Shown here: in pieces, positions 1 to 8,770 of the stretch
Layout of the letters: every line of letters starts with the position of its first letter
How positions within the stretch are numbered: position 1 is the first letter of the stretch
From: CAVZGO01 sp963774935
Lineage (GTDB): Bacteria; Chloroflexota; Anaerolineae; Anaerolineales; UBA4823
Direction of reading: 5' to 3'
Length of the DNA: 64,000 nucleotides
Assembly (NCBI GenBank): GCA_963774935.1
Contig: CAVZGO010000003.1
Coordinates: 620,001-684,000 of the forward strand
Made by a program: the position numbers and the translations under genes
Notes under the pieces: model-generated
Seen by the model: only the letters and a program-made list of their open reading frames with translations
Databases searched by the model: none
What the model was told of the DNA's origin: nothing

Positions 1-528
1 CCAGTTTGTAAAGACCTGATCTACCTTGTCCTTATGTACTCTCACCAGAGCTTTACGGAATCGGTCATCATGAAGATATTGCTGGCGCACTCCCATTGTG
101 CCAGTCTCCATTTTTGGCTCAAAATAAATATGGGCAGCGATTAATACCAGTGCCCTTACCTGCTCTGGGTGAGCCATCGCATAAGTTAACCCCAATGTTC
201 CACCGTCGCTATGGCCGATTAAAATAAAAGATTTTACTCCGATATGCTGGATCAATGCCTGTAAATCTGATAGATCTTGCTCAAATCCCGGCGTCAGCAG
301 CTCGGTTCGATCGTCTGAGCGCCCATAACCCCAACGATCATACACAATGACTGAATAGCCTTGGTTTACCAGGGCTGGGATTTGATTTTTCCAGGCTTGA
401 ATAGAGCCTAATCCATGATGTAAAAGCACCACAGATTGTCGCCCTGAACGATTGAATTGCATCACGTACAGGGACCGGTGGTTAACTTGCACAAAGCCAG
501 CGACTTCCGGCTCCATCAGCGCTTTCAT
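1..528 (-). CDS. alpha/beta hydrolase, C-terminus beyond window
   Basis: The reading frame enters from the window edge, so only the first 176 residues are visible. They show the start of an alpha/beta hydrolase fold: an oxyanion-type HHG segment near residue 36, the YDRWGYGRSD strand-loop, and the nucleophile elbow GHSDGG with its serine. The Asp and His of the triad would lie outside the window. The substrate cannot be told. ATG at 528 is chosen because AGGA lies 11 bases upstream and the frame has a stop shortly before. It follows the carboxyltransferase gene on the same strand with 38 bases between, so the two are probably co-transcribed. Confidence 0.8.
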   Translation of the reverse strand, partial: MKALMEPEVAGFVQVNHRSLYVMQFNRSGRQSVVLLHHGLGSIQAWKNQIPALVNQGYSVIVYDRWGYGRSDDRTELLTPGFEQDLSDLQALIQHIGVKSFILIGHSDGGTLGLTYAMAHPEQVRALVLIAAHIYFEPKMETGTMGVRQQYLHDDRFRKALVRVHKDKVDQVFTNW

Positions 529-566
529 ATTCAGTAAGTCCTGATTCAGCAAATAATCGAAACGAT

Positions 567-2117
567 TTACAACGGGATACAGCCATGTTTCTTGGCAGGA
601 TTGCTATCTCGCTTGTTGGTGAGCATCTCCAAACCATTAATCAGGCGCGGTCGTGTCTCGTGTGGTTCGATGACGTCATCGATAAATCCGCGTGAGGCTG
701 CGACATAAGGATTGGCGAATTTCTCCCGGTAATCTTCTACAAGCGCAGCCTTATGCTGCACAGGATTCTCCGCCTGCTGGATCTCTTTGCGAAAGACAAT
801 ATTCACAGCTCCATCCGGACCCATCACAGCAATCTCGGCAGAAGGCCAGGCAAGGTTTAAATCCCCACGAATGTGCTTGCTGCTCATGACACAGTAAGCA
901 CCCCCGTATGCTTTGCGAGTGACTACGGTCAATTTCGGCACCGTTGCCTCGCAGTAGGCAAACAATAATTTGGCGCCAGAACGAATGACTCCTCCATGCT
1001 CCTGAACTGTACCAGGCATAAAGCCGGGCACATCTTCAAATGTAACGAGCGGAATATTAAACGCATCACAAAAGCGGATAAACCGGGCAGCTTTCTCCGA
1101 AGAATTGATATCCAACACCCCAGCCAGAACAGCTGGTTGGTTGGCTATGATGCCGACACTGTGTCCACCCAGGCGCGCAAACCCAATCACGACGTTCGCC
1201 GCATAATTTTCGTGAATCTCAAAGAATTGTCCGTCATCCACAATCAACCGGATCACTTTCTTGATATCATAAGGTTTGCTTGGCTCATCCGGCACGATCG
1301 TATCTAATTCCTCCTCCATGCGGAAAGGATCATCCGTTGTCGCCACATACGGAGGGTCCTCCATATTGTTTTGGGGCATAAATGATAAGAGTTTACGGAC
1401 CATATATAGAGCATCGGCTTCAGTATCGACCGCCAGGTGGGCCACACCAGAAACCTCAGAATGAACCGAAGCCCCGCCAAGATCCTCAAAGGATACGTCC
1501 TCGTGGGTCACAGCTTTTACGACTTCGGGACCGGTGACGAACATATAGGACGAATTTCGCACCATGATAATGTAATCAGTCAAAGCGGGAGAGTAAACTG
1601 CTCCCCCGGCACATGGCCCCATAATCGCGCTGATCTGCGGGATGACACCTGAGGCTAAGGTGTTTCTCAGGAAGATATCTGCATAGCCCCCAAGAGAAAT
1701 GACGCCCTCCTGTATTCTCGCACCGCCAGAATCATTCAGCCCGATGATCGGTGCTCCGTTCTTCATCGCCATTTCCATTACTTTGCATATTTTCTGCGAA
1801 TGAACCTCACCGAGGCTGCCACCAAAAACCGTGAAGTCTTGCGAGAAAACGTAGACCAATCTTCCATCGATCGTCCCCCAGCCGGTCACAACGCTATCGC
1901 CAAGGTATTTCTGGTTTTCCAAACCAAAGTCGGTGGTGTGGTGCACAACAAACGGATCCAGCTCGCGGAATGACTGGCGATCCATCAACAAATCAATACG
2001 CTCTCTGGCGCTCATTTTCCCGCGCTGATGTTGTGCCTTTAAGCGTTCTTCGCCACCCCCCAACCGGCTGAGAGCTTTCTTATCACGAAGTTTTTGGAAT
2101 TTCGGGTTGATTGTCAT
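567..2117 (-). CDS. acyl-CoA carboxylase, carboxyltransferase subunit (propionyl/methylmalonyl-CoA type)
   Basis: The 516-residue product has the usual length for the biotin-dependent carboxyltransferase subunit (PccB/MmdA family). It transfers CO2 between carboxybiotin and an acyl-CoA such as propionyl-CoA. Visible family signatures are GGSLGEVHSQK near residue 100, SGGARIQEGV near 130, the second-half GGAYCVMSSKHIRGD, and a C-terminus ending KKHGCIPL as in PccB. No biotin carrier or biotin carboxylase gene lies in the window, so the partners must be elsewhere. It could equally serve a Na+-pumping decarboxylase. ATG at 2117 is preferred over the in-frame TTG at 2129 because GGAG sits 6 bases before it. 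Its start overlaps the upstream membrane protein gene by 35 bases. Confidence 0.92.
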   Translation of the reverse strand: MTINPKFQKLRDKKALSRLGGGEERLKAQHQRGKMSARERIDLLMDRQSFRELDPFVVHHTTDFGLENQKYLGDSVVTGWGTIDGRLVYVFSQDFTVFGGSLGEVHSQKICKVMEMAMKNGAPIIGLNDSGGARIQEGVISLGGYADIFLRNTLASGVIPQISAIMGPCAGGAVYSPALTDYIIMVRNSSYMFVTGPEVVKAVTHEDVSFEDLGGASVHSEVSGVAHLAVDTEADALYMVRKLLSFMPQNNMEDPPYVATTDDPFRMEEELDTIVPDEPSKPYDIKKVIRLIVDDGQFFEIHENYAANVVIGFARLGGHSVGIIANQPAVLAGVLDINSSEKAARFIRFCDAFNIPLVTFEDVPGFMPGTVQEHGGVIRSGAKLLFAYCEATVPKLTVVTRKAYGGAYCVMSSKHIRGDLNLAWPSAEIAVMGPDGAVNIVFRKEIQQAENPVQHKAALVEDYREKFANPYVAASRGFIDDVIEPHETRPRLINGLEMLTNKRDSNPAKKHGCIPL

Positions 2118-2520
2118 ACACCACTCCAAAATATGCCTTTGTCGAACGTCGGAAGAATATGAAGATAACGATCAACATCATTACAACGGTTAATCCGGCA
2201 ACAAAAGCGTTGTTCGTCTGGCCAGCCGGACTGCGCAGGAACAGGCGGTTAAACCAGACATAACTCGCATAGCCGGCGCTGATCCACAGCAGATACCGGT
2301 AAGACCAAATCTTCCCTGCCCAGATGCTCCAGGCAAAATATAGTCCAAGTCCACCCAGGAGTGTTGAGCTGGCGACGAGCAAGCCTGGAGAGAAGGGTAA
2401 CAAATCAACCAGGAATGTCCACTCGGCGATGATTTGAGCTACACGATAGAGATTCACCATCGAGATGGTTAACACTACCAGGGCAAGGAAGGTTACGCCT
2501 GCAGGGCGATGATGTGTCAT
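2083..2520 (-). CDS. small integral membrane protein, unknown function
   Basis: This 145-residue hydrophobic protein has about four predicted membrane segments (roughly residues 8-28, 45-65, 72-92 and 105-125), with a short polar C-terminus ending in a proline-rich tail. I do not recognise a family. It sits between the MDR dehydrogenase gene (ATGA overlap at its start) and the carboxyltransferase gene (35-base overlap at its end), so translation of the three is probably coupled. Confidence 0.75.
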   Translation of the reverse strand: MTHHRPAGVTFLALVVLTISMVNLYRVAQIIAEWTFLVDLLPFSPGLLVASSTLLGGLGLYFAWSIWAGKIWSYRYLLWISAGYASYVWFNRLFLRSPAGQTNNAFVAGLTVVMMLIVIFIFFRRSTKAYFGVVYDNQPEIPKTS

Positions 2521-3548
2521 TGAATCTGGACTGTTATCTTACCCATCTGCTTGCCCGAGTCCAGATGTTCTTGGGCTTCTCGGATATCTTGTAGTATATA
2601 TCTCCGATCGATCAACGGTCGTAAACGTCCGGTAAAAACCAGCTCCATCACACGGGCAAAGTCCTGCCGCGTTCCCATGGTTGACCCCAGAATCGAGAGA
2701 TGTTTGGAGAAGATGTAGCGATTATCGATTTCAAATTTTGCACCACCCGTATTTCCAACGGTTACGATCCTGCCCCCTTTACAAACGCAGCGCAAGCTCA
2801 TCGGGAACGTGGTTCCGACATTATCTACCACCACATCGACTCCACGTTTATCGGTGAGCTCATAAACAACCTTCGCCCAGTTGTCAAATCGCAAGCGATC
2901 GATGGTATGCTCAGCCCCCAGGACACTCGCCAGCGCCAGCTTCTCTTCGCCTGCGCCAACTACAATCACCCGTGCTCCAGCATGCCTTGCGATTTGGATA
3001 GAGGCTGTATTAACCCCTCCTGATGCGCCCACAACCAATACAGTTTCGCCAGCCTTTACCCTTGCACGTTCCATCAGGGAATGCCAGGCAGTCACATAAA
3101 CCAGTCCTGCGGCTGCAGCAGTCTCATCATCAAAACCATCTGGGAGACCCAGCAAATTATCTTCAGGCACAGCCACAAACTCCGCATATGTGCCATTGCT
3201 TGTCTCGCCCAACAGCCCCCAGCTTCTGCAGCGGTTATCAAATCCAGATAGACATTCCGGGCAGTGACCGCAGCTCAGATTAGGATTTATAACCACACGG
3301 TCACCCACCTGCCAGGCTCTAACACTATCTCCGAAGGCAGCAACTTCACCGGCTCCATCTGCTCCAAGGATATGCGGATATTGCAGCTTAATCCCTGGCC
3401 AGCCGTGGCGTACCCATAAATCCAGACGGTTCAGCGCGGCGAATTTGAGGCGCACCAGTACCTGCCCTGGACCAGGCTCAGGACATGGTAGATCGCCATA
3501 ATTCAGTACATCCACGCGGCCGTGGTGGTTAATATAAACCGCCTTCAT
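2517..3548 (-). CDS. medium-chain dehydrogenase/reductase (zinc-containing, quinone-oxidoreductase-like)
   Basis: The 343-residue protein is a member of the MDR superfamily, NAD(P)H-dependent and cytoplasmic. The N-terminal GroES-like domain carries four structural-zinc cysteines (CGHCPEC and the following Cys near residues 97-111). The Rossmann domain has VLVVGASGGVNTASIQIA. The usual catalytic-zinc ligands are not obvious: the GHE position reads GADGAGE and the first Cys region reads FAALNRLDLW. It may therefore act more like a quinone oxidoreductase or enoyl reductase than a true alcohol dehydrogenase. The substrate is unknown. Its stop overlaps the start of the next gene (ATGA). Confidence 0.85.
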   Translation of the reverse strand: MKAVYINHHGRVDVLNYGDLPCPEPGPGQVLVRLKFAALNRLDLWVRHGWPGIKLQYPHILGADGAGEVAAFGDSVRAWQVGDRVVINPNLSCGHCPECLSGFDNRCRSWGLLGETSNGTYAEFVAVPEDNLLGLPDGFDDETAAAAGLVYVTAWHSLMERARVKAGETVLVVGASGGVNTASIQIARHAGARVIVVGAGEEKLALASVLGAEHTIDRLRFDNWAKVVYELTDKRGVDVVVDNVGTTFPMSLRCVCKGGRIVTVGNTGGAKFEIDNRYIFSKHLSILGSTMGTRQDFARVMELVFTGRLRPLIDRRYILQDIREAQEHLDSGKQMGKITVQIQ

Positions 3549-3567
3549 AGCCTGGCTCTCCTCAGGT

Positions 3568-4965
3568 TTACGGATTGAATTTCAATTCGCGAATATGAAT
3601 GTGAGCGCTCTCCCCGGCATTCAAATTTAAAAGCACAAGCCGGACGCGTGAGATCAACTCAGGACCCTGATCGAAAACCATCTCCAGATGTGGGTCACCA
3701 GGGATATTCCGCTGGGTGGTTTCATAAATTTGTGGCTCTCCATCTGCATCTGCATACAGCTCAGCCGTCAGGGTGTAATCCATGTTGGCAAAATCGGCTG
3801 AGAGGCTTTCTAGACTGCGTGGCTCGGGAAAATAAATATCGATAATAAGTGGGTTGGCTTCCAGACCGCGCATTAAGGTATGTGTGTCGCCATCAAACAT
3901 CGCGGATGGCTGACCCATATCGATTTGGGAATATTTTATTCGGACGTCTTGCCCGTCCAACTGCACTGTTTCTTCTACTGGCTGGCTGCGCGCAAATTTT
4001 TCCGCAGCAAAGATTTCATCTGCGTTGTCAGCATAAGCAAGCCGTACTACAAAGAAGCCGGGCGATCCATCCGGATAAGGAATTGTTTCGAGTAATTCTA
4101 CCTGCTTGAACTTGGCATCGGAAGCCGCCCTCTGGTATTCAGCAGGGGTTAATACAAGGATCAGGTTGTTATCAAGCGGCTTTTTCTCGAATAAATAGGC
4201 GTCAATGCTATCCAGCTTTACTCTTGCCTGCTGGTCAGAATTTAAGAAAAAGCGCACAAAGTTATCAGTACCGTTCGCCCAGGTCGGCGTGACCACCACC
4301 CGGTTGTTAGAATCTGCGTCCAAATACTTCGGAACAGTGTCACCAAATACCTGGCTGGCGCCGTACTGCATCCCATAGAGTCCATAATCGTTGAACCAGG
4401 TTGAGCCGTTCACCAGTACGTCTCGGAGCACATATACATTTAGCCCGGCCAGAATGACAAAAAGGATACTCGCCAGTACAGAGTGTGGTATGCGTGGTCG
4501 TTCGAGCTTTTCGACGAGAGCCGAGAGCCCGACGGTGGTGATCATAACTAGCGGAATGACCATCCACATCACCCGCAGGATAGAAATCTGCGCCAGGGCT
4601 GCTCCAAAAGGAGCAGCTGCCAGCGCTACCAGCATGATCCGATAGGCAGGATCTGAAATCTTTCGCAGCGAGAGATAAAATCCATAGAGAAGAAATGGGA
4701 CACCAAGAAGCGAGAAGTTTCCATATCCTTTCATCAAATGTCTTGCCAGGTCACGTCCATTTTGTGCCAGCAGCCAGAATTTTGGACTGAAGCTGTAAAT
4801 ATACTCTTTTCCAAAAATGACAATTTTGTCGATAAGAGATATCTTCTGATCCAGCCAGTAGGAGCCGCGTGTGCGAAGCTGCTCTTCAAATATGGAAGCG
4901 GAATCCTTAGTGAAGCGATAATACGGCAGCGCTAACAGCAAACGCAAGTAGAAGACTTGTGCCAA
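3568..4965 (-). CDS. C-terminal part of a split GT39-type membrane glycosyltransferase
   Basis: This frame encodes the second half of the protein begun by the gene at 4907-6253. It opens mid-domain in the membrane region (LPYYRFTKD), continues through several hydrophobic helices to about residue 175, and ends in a roughly 280-residue soluble domain with a beta-rich C-terminus. The nominal start is only an in-frame TTG inside the upstream gene. Removing one base from the T run (AAA at 4940-4942 on the plus strand) joins both frames into about 894 residues reading TSLLLALLLALPYYRF. I therefore read it as a fragment of one gene, not an independent protein. Confidence 0.75.
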   Translation of the reverse strand: MAQVFYLRLLLALPYYRFTKDSASIFEEQLRTRGSYWLDQKISLIDKIVIFGKEYIYSFSPKFWLLAQNGRDLARHLMKGYGNFSLLGVPFLLYGFYLSLRKISDPAYRIMLVALAAAPFGAALAQISILRVMWMVIPLVMITTVGLSALVEKLERPRIPHSVLASILFVILAGLNVYVLRDVLVNGSTWFNDYGLYGMQYGASQVFGDTVPKYLDADSNNRVVVTPTWANGTDNFVRFFLNSDQQARVKLDSIDAYLFEKKPLDNNLILVLTPAEYQRAASDAKFKQVELLETIPYPDGSPGFFVVRLAYADNADEIFAAEKFARSQPVEETVQLDGQDVRIKYSQIDMGQPSAMFDGDTHTLMRGLEANPLIIDIYFPEPRSLESLSADFANMDYTLTAELYADADGEPQIYETTQRNIPGDPHLEMVFDQGPELISRVRLVLLNLNAGESAHIHIRELKFNP

Positions 4966-6253
4966 CGGTTACACGATTTTTCCAATGGTAAGGTAGATCA
5001 ATGAGCAGCAGCAATAAACCGGAGATGCCGATCAAAAATTCCCCTAAACCATGCGTGTAAAAAACCAGAGCAGCAAAAATAACCGCCAGGTAAAGGTAGC
5101 GAGGGTTCTTTATTCGATAGCACAAATAGAAATATAAAAAGATGGCATAAAACCCTGCCAGCTCCATATATTCAAAGGCTGTCCGGGAATGCAGAAACCA
5201 GGTTGGCGTCACCGATAGCACCAGCACCCCAGCCCACCAATATCGCACCTTGAGGAAGTGCTTCAAAATGAAGCCAACCGCAGCAGCCCCACCCAGGGTC
5301 ACCAGCACGGAGATTAATCGCGTGACGAAAACTGATTTTCCGAATAGTAAATAAGGGATGACCTGCAGGTAAACACTGATGCTGTTAAGTGCATAAGATG
5401 ATCCCATAGAGAAAAATGTGGGCAAGAAATTTCCCCCGTAACGAAAGCCGTTTTTAACCAGGTCTTCCGCAAGAATGGTGTGAATTGCTTCATCAGTGAA
5501 AAAATAGATTGGAAACTTATCCAGCCCGATCACGCGGACAAGCAGGTAAATAAACAGGCTGAGCAGAAAGAAGCCACCCCCCAGCCAACCAGCATGTTCT
5601 GCCGCCCATTTTCTCCCCCGGTGAGCCCACTCCTGAGCTGGTATTGAATGAACCAATTGATGCCCTTGGTCGGGAGCTACACCCTTTGTCTGAGCGGCTA
5701 TCCCTGGTCTTATCACAAGTGGTTGTCCGGAGGTTAATTTTGCGGCTTCCAGTGCAAATGCAGGAGCTATTTGTACCCCATCTTCATCAAGCGCCTCTAT
5801 AATCACTCTTACTTGCTGACCGGTTGGGATATCGATGGAAAGCTGTAGCTTTTCTGACTCACTTGTCTCACCCTGTGAGGTGAGCACTGCAATGCCTTCT
5901 GGTAAATTCAGCTCCCAATCCGGTAGCACATTCTGGGAAACGGCAGGGACACGATTAGCATCTGGAATGAGGTCATCTGGCATTATCGAGTCATCAGCAA
6001 TGCTGATCTCATCCTCATTTGGCTTTTCCTCGGCTGTAGATCGCCGAATCAGCCGCCATTTCCCGGTAAGAAACAGCCGCCCATTGGAATGCAGCCACTC
6101 TATCAGCGTCGGGTCCTCAGGTACAGGCTGGTCTGCCTGCCGCTTAAATTCAATTTTCCAGGATTTGCGTCCCCACAAAATGATATAAGCGAGGATAACC
6201 AGCCCTATAAAGAGCAGGGAAACCAGGACGCCGATGATGATATTCATGAACAT
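4907..6253 (-). CDS. N-terminal part of a split GT39-type membrane glycosyltransferase
   Basis: A membrane helix at residues 1-25 is followed by a 170-residue soluble insert, then from about residue 215 by the multi-helix part of a dolichyl-phosphate-mannose/ArnT-like glycosyltransferase. It has an FTDEA segment in the first loop, where GT39 enzymes keep an acidic catalytic motif. Such enzymes use polyprenyl-linked sugars outside the membrane. The frame ends at 4907 after SAAVLSLH, while the next frame continues the same topology, so a single-base frame break near 4940 is likely. The start is ATG 6253, two bases after the acyl-CoA dehydrogenase stop, which suggests one operon. Confidence 0.75.
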   Translation of the reverse strand: MFMNIIIGVLVSLLFIGLVILAYIILWGRKSWKIEFKRQADQPVPEDPTLIEWLHSNGRLFLTGKWRLIRRSTAEEKPNEDEISIADDSIMPDDLIPDANRVPAVSQNVLPDWELNLPEGIAVLTSQGETSESEKLQLSIDIPTGQQVRVIIEALDEDGVQIAPAFALEAAKLTSGQPLVIRPGIAAQTKGVAPDQGHQLVHSIPAQEWAHRGRKWAAEHAGWLGGGFFLLSLFIYLLVRVIGLDKFPIYFFTDEAIHTILAEDLVKNGFRYGGNFLPTFFSMGSSYALNSISVYLQVIPYLLFGKSVFVTRLISVLVTLGGAAAVGFILKHFLKVRYWWAGVLVLSVTPTWFLHSRTAFEYMELAGFYAIFLYFYLCYRIKNPRYLYLAVIFAALVFYTHGLGEFLIGISGLLLLLIDLPYHWKNRVTVGTSLLLAFAVSAAVLSLH

Positions 6254-6255
6254 CG

Positions 6256-7425
6256 TTATCGCAGCCCGGTCTCGATCCTGGAAATGACCAGCCGCTGTAT
6301 CTCACTTGTGCCTTCGTATATTTCGGTAACCTTCGCATCTCGAAAGTATCGTTCCACAGGTAATTCCTTGCTGAAGCCCATTCCCCCGTGAATCTGAACT
6401 GCAGCATGCGTGACGTACATCGCCGTTTCAGATGCAAAAAGTTTGGCCATGGATGCTTCGAGGGTATAACGTTCACCGGTTTTCTTGAAGCGTTCCTTCG
6501 CCATGGCGGCGTTGTATACCAGCAAACGCGTCGCCTCGATGCGCGTTTTCATATCCGCAAGCTTGAAGCTGATCCCTTGAAACTCGCCAATGTGCTGACC
6601 GAAAGCCTCGCGGCTGCGGGCAAATTCAAGGCTCGCCTGATAGGCAGCCTCACTGATTCCCAGTGCCTGGGCAGCAATGCCAATCCGCCCCGCATCTAAT
6701 ACAGCCATAGCGATCTTGAAGCCCTCACCTTCAGCGCCCAGGCGTTGGTCAGCCGGCACCCGGTAATCTTCGAACATAATCTCACTGGTCGCTGAGGCGC
6801 GAATCCCCAGTTTTGGTTCCTTCTTCCCGCGAACAAATCCAGGCTGGTGAGCATCGACCAGAAATGCACTGATCCCGCGTTGTTTTTTCTCAGGGTCGGT
6901 CATCGCGAAAACCACAATGTAATCCGCCACCGGGCCGCTCGTCACCCAAGATTTGCGTCCATTCAGGATGTAATAATCCCCATCCTTTATCGCCCGGGTG
7001 CGCATTGTACCGGCATCTGATCCAGACATCGGCTCAGTGAGTGAATAAGCCCCGATTGATTTTCCCGATGCCACTGGTGGAATAAATTTTTCTTTTTGTT
7101 CAGGTGTGCCAAAGTACATAAGCCCATAACAATAGAGCGAGTTATTCACCGACATGATCGTGCCATGCGATGCATCCACTTTGCAGATTTCTTCGAGAGC
7201 CAGCACATAAGCCAGGGTATCCATTCCTGCCCCGCCATATTCCTCGGGTACTTCGATGCCCATGAAACCTATTTCGCCCATTTTCTTAATCGTCTTGACA
7301 GGAAATTCACCGCTTTCATCGAACTCAGCAGCAATCGGTGCGATTTCAGTCGTAGCAAAATCTCGGGCTGCCTGGCGGATCATCTCATGCTCTTCAGTTA
7401 AAGTAAATAACTCATTTTGGGACAT
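6256..7425 (-). CDS. acyl-CoA dehydrogenase
   Basis: This 389-residue FAD enzyme catalyses alpha,beta-dehydrogenation of an acyl-CoA, passing electrons to an electron-transfer flavoprotein. It has the typical family length. Visible signatures are YSLTEPMSGSDAG, IHGGMGFSKELPVERYFRD and the C-terminal YEGTSEIQ with the catalytic glutamate near residue 371, in the position used by short/medium-chain and butyryl-CoA dehydrogenases. Chain length cannot be fixed from sequence. The start at ATG 7425 is supported by GGAGG six bases upstream. It leads the minus-strand run of acyl-CoA genes down to position 1. Confidence 0.93.
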   Translation of the reverse strand: MSQNELFTLTEEHEMIRQAARDFATTEIAPIAAEFDESGEFPVKTIKKMGEIGFMGIEVPEEYGGAGMDTLAYVLALEEICKVDASHGTIMSVNNSLYCYGLMYFGTPEQKEKFIPPVASGKSIGAYSLTEPMSGSDAGTMRTRAIKDGDYYILNGRKSWVTSGPVADYIVVFAMTDPEKKQRGISAFLVDAHQPGFVRGKKEPKLGIRASATSEIMFEDYRVPADQRLGAEGEGFKIAMAVLDAGRIGIAAQALGISEAAYQASLEFARSREAFGQHIGEFQGISFKLADMKTRIEATRLLVYNAAMAKERFKKTGERYTLEASMAKLFASETAMYVTHAAVQIHGGMGFSKELPVERYFRDAKVTEIYEGTSEIQRLVISRIETGLR

Positions 7426-7615
7426 GCAACGCCTCCATAACACAACTAGTCCAATGAAGAAGGATTTATCGGATTATAGCATGACTGATTTTTCTACGAA
7501 AAACAATCCGGATTCGATCCGAGTTGGTATTGACACACAACCCAATCCTATCAACATTAGTACTGGATCAGCTCTACTTGACAGCCATTCGAAGAAAGTT
7601 ATACTGGAACCATCT

Positions 7616-8056
7616 ATGAAATTTAATCTTCGTCCAGCGACGCAATCTGAAAAACGAAAGATACGAAGCCTGACTTATCAATCAGGTCGCCACCCCTTCG
7701 GTTTAAATTGGCACAATTTTGTTGTCGCGGTGGCATCCAGCGGGGAAATTATCGGCTGTGGGCAAATTAGACGTCACCTTGATGGCAGTCGAGAGCTTGC
7801 CTCAATCGCTGTTGATCCCGAATATCAAAATGAGGGGATCGGCTCTGCGCTCATTGAGCATTTGCTCAATATGGCTCCACGCCCCATTTTTGTGACCTGC
7901 CGGTCTGATTTTGAAGGCTTTTATTCACGCTTTGGATTTCGATCCATTGGCAAGGACGAAATGTCACCTTATCATCGCCGGATTCATTCACTGACGAATA
8001 CCATTTTATTTGTCCTCCGCCGTGATGAACAGATGTTGATTATGCGCCTGGGATAA
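7616..8056 (+). CDS. GNAT-family N-acetyltransferase
   Basis: The 146-residue protein has a single GNAT fold. Motif A is visible as IAVDPEYQNEGIGSALIEHLL (quoted in part: Q-N-E-G-I-G is the acetyl-CoA pyrophosphate loop), and the C-terminal EGFYSRFGFRSIG is typical of the fold. It resembles the N-acetylglutamate-synthase-like small acetyltransferases, but the substrate is unknown. The open frame extends upstream to an ATG at 7454. I prefer ATG 7616 because homology to the fold begins there (KFNLRPATQSE). It is divergent from the acyl-CoA dehydrogenase. Confidence 0.8.
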   Translation: MKFNLRPATQSEKRKIRSLTYQSGRHPFGLNWHNFVVAVASSGEIIGCGQIRRHLDGSRELASIAVDPEYQNEGIGSALIEHLLNMAPRPIFVTCRSDFEGFYSRFGFRSIGKDEMSPYHRRIHSLTNTILFVLRRDEQMLIMRLG

Positions 8057-8071
8057 TTCGGCTTATCCTCA

Positions 8072-8578
8072 TTACCCTCCTTTTGATGGAGTCTTTGGCA
8101 GGCTCTCCCAACGCTTCCTTATTCGCGTATATGAATCTTCTAAGGCTTCCGGTAACACGCGCGTCGATGCCAGTGTTGACATAAAATTGGTGTCGCCACC
8201 CCAGCGCGGCACAATATGCAGGTGAATATGCTCGGCAATCCCCGCGCCAGCAACTTCGCCGATATTCATGCCAAGATTGAAACCTTGCGGATGGTATTCC
8301 ACATTCAAAACCTGGACTGCACGGTTCGCCAATTCCATCACATCGGCACGAATATCCGCATCTAATTCGCCCAGCGATGCCTGGTGGTCATTTGGCACCA
8401 CCATTAAATGTCCGCTGGTGTATGGATAACGGTTTAATATAACGAACGCTCGCTGGCCACGAAAAACCACCAGATTATCCAAACCATCCGGAACTAGCAG
8501 AGCATTACAAAAGACACAACCTTCTTGTTTACTGTTTTCTATGTATGTCATACGCCAGGGAGACCAAAGATGGTTCAA
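8072..8578 (-). CDS. HIT family nucleotide hydrolase/transferase
   Basis: The 168-residue histidine-triad protein has the motif HIHLHI at residues 117-122, with the nucleophilic histidine in the middle of the set, and a zinc pair Cys21-Cys24 (GCVFCN). This layout matches the Ap4A-phosphorylase-like/HIT branch acting on nucleoside phosphates. The start is a TTG at 8578, chosen because the N-terminus NHLWSPWRM is the conserved beginning of this branch and because AGGAGAGGAG stands just upstream. It is divergent from xseA across a 180-base intergenic region. Confidence 0.88.
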   Translation of the reverse strand: MNHLWSPWRMTYIENSKQEGCVFCNALLVPDGLDNLVVFRGQRAFVILNRYPYTSGHLMVVPNDHQASLGELDADIRADVMELANRAVQVLNVEYHPQGFNLGMNIGEVAGAGIAEHIHLHIVPRWGGDTNFMSTLASTRVLPEALEDSYTRIRKRWESLPKTPSKGG

Positions 8579-8733
8579 AACTCCTCTCCTATCGTTCAGT
8601 TAGATTAATCTGTCTTTTCTGGCAAATCTTTCCTGACCTGATTGATCGATTTTCTTCCCCTTTGAACCCATCATTGAACCAACGATATACAACTTATTCA
8701 TATTGTAGCAAAAAATAGCCAATGCGTGAATGG

Positions 8734-8762
8734 TTGACAGGCACAGCGAAGAAGGTTATCCT
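8734..8762 (+). promoter_or_regulatory. promoter of xseA, possibly leaderless
   Basis: A perfect TTGACA (8734-8739) is followed after 17 bases by TATCCT (8757-8762). The predicted transcription start is near 8769, only a few bases before the two ATG codons at 8771 and 8774, and no Shine-Dalgarno sequence precedes them. Confidence 0.55.
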
Positions 8763-8770
8763 TGCGCTCG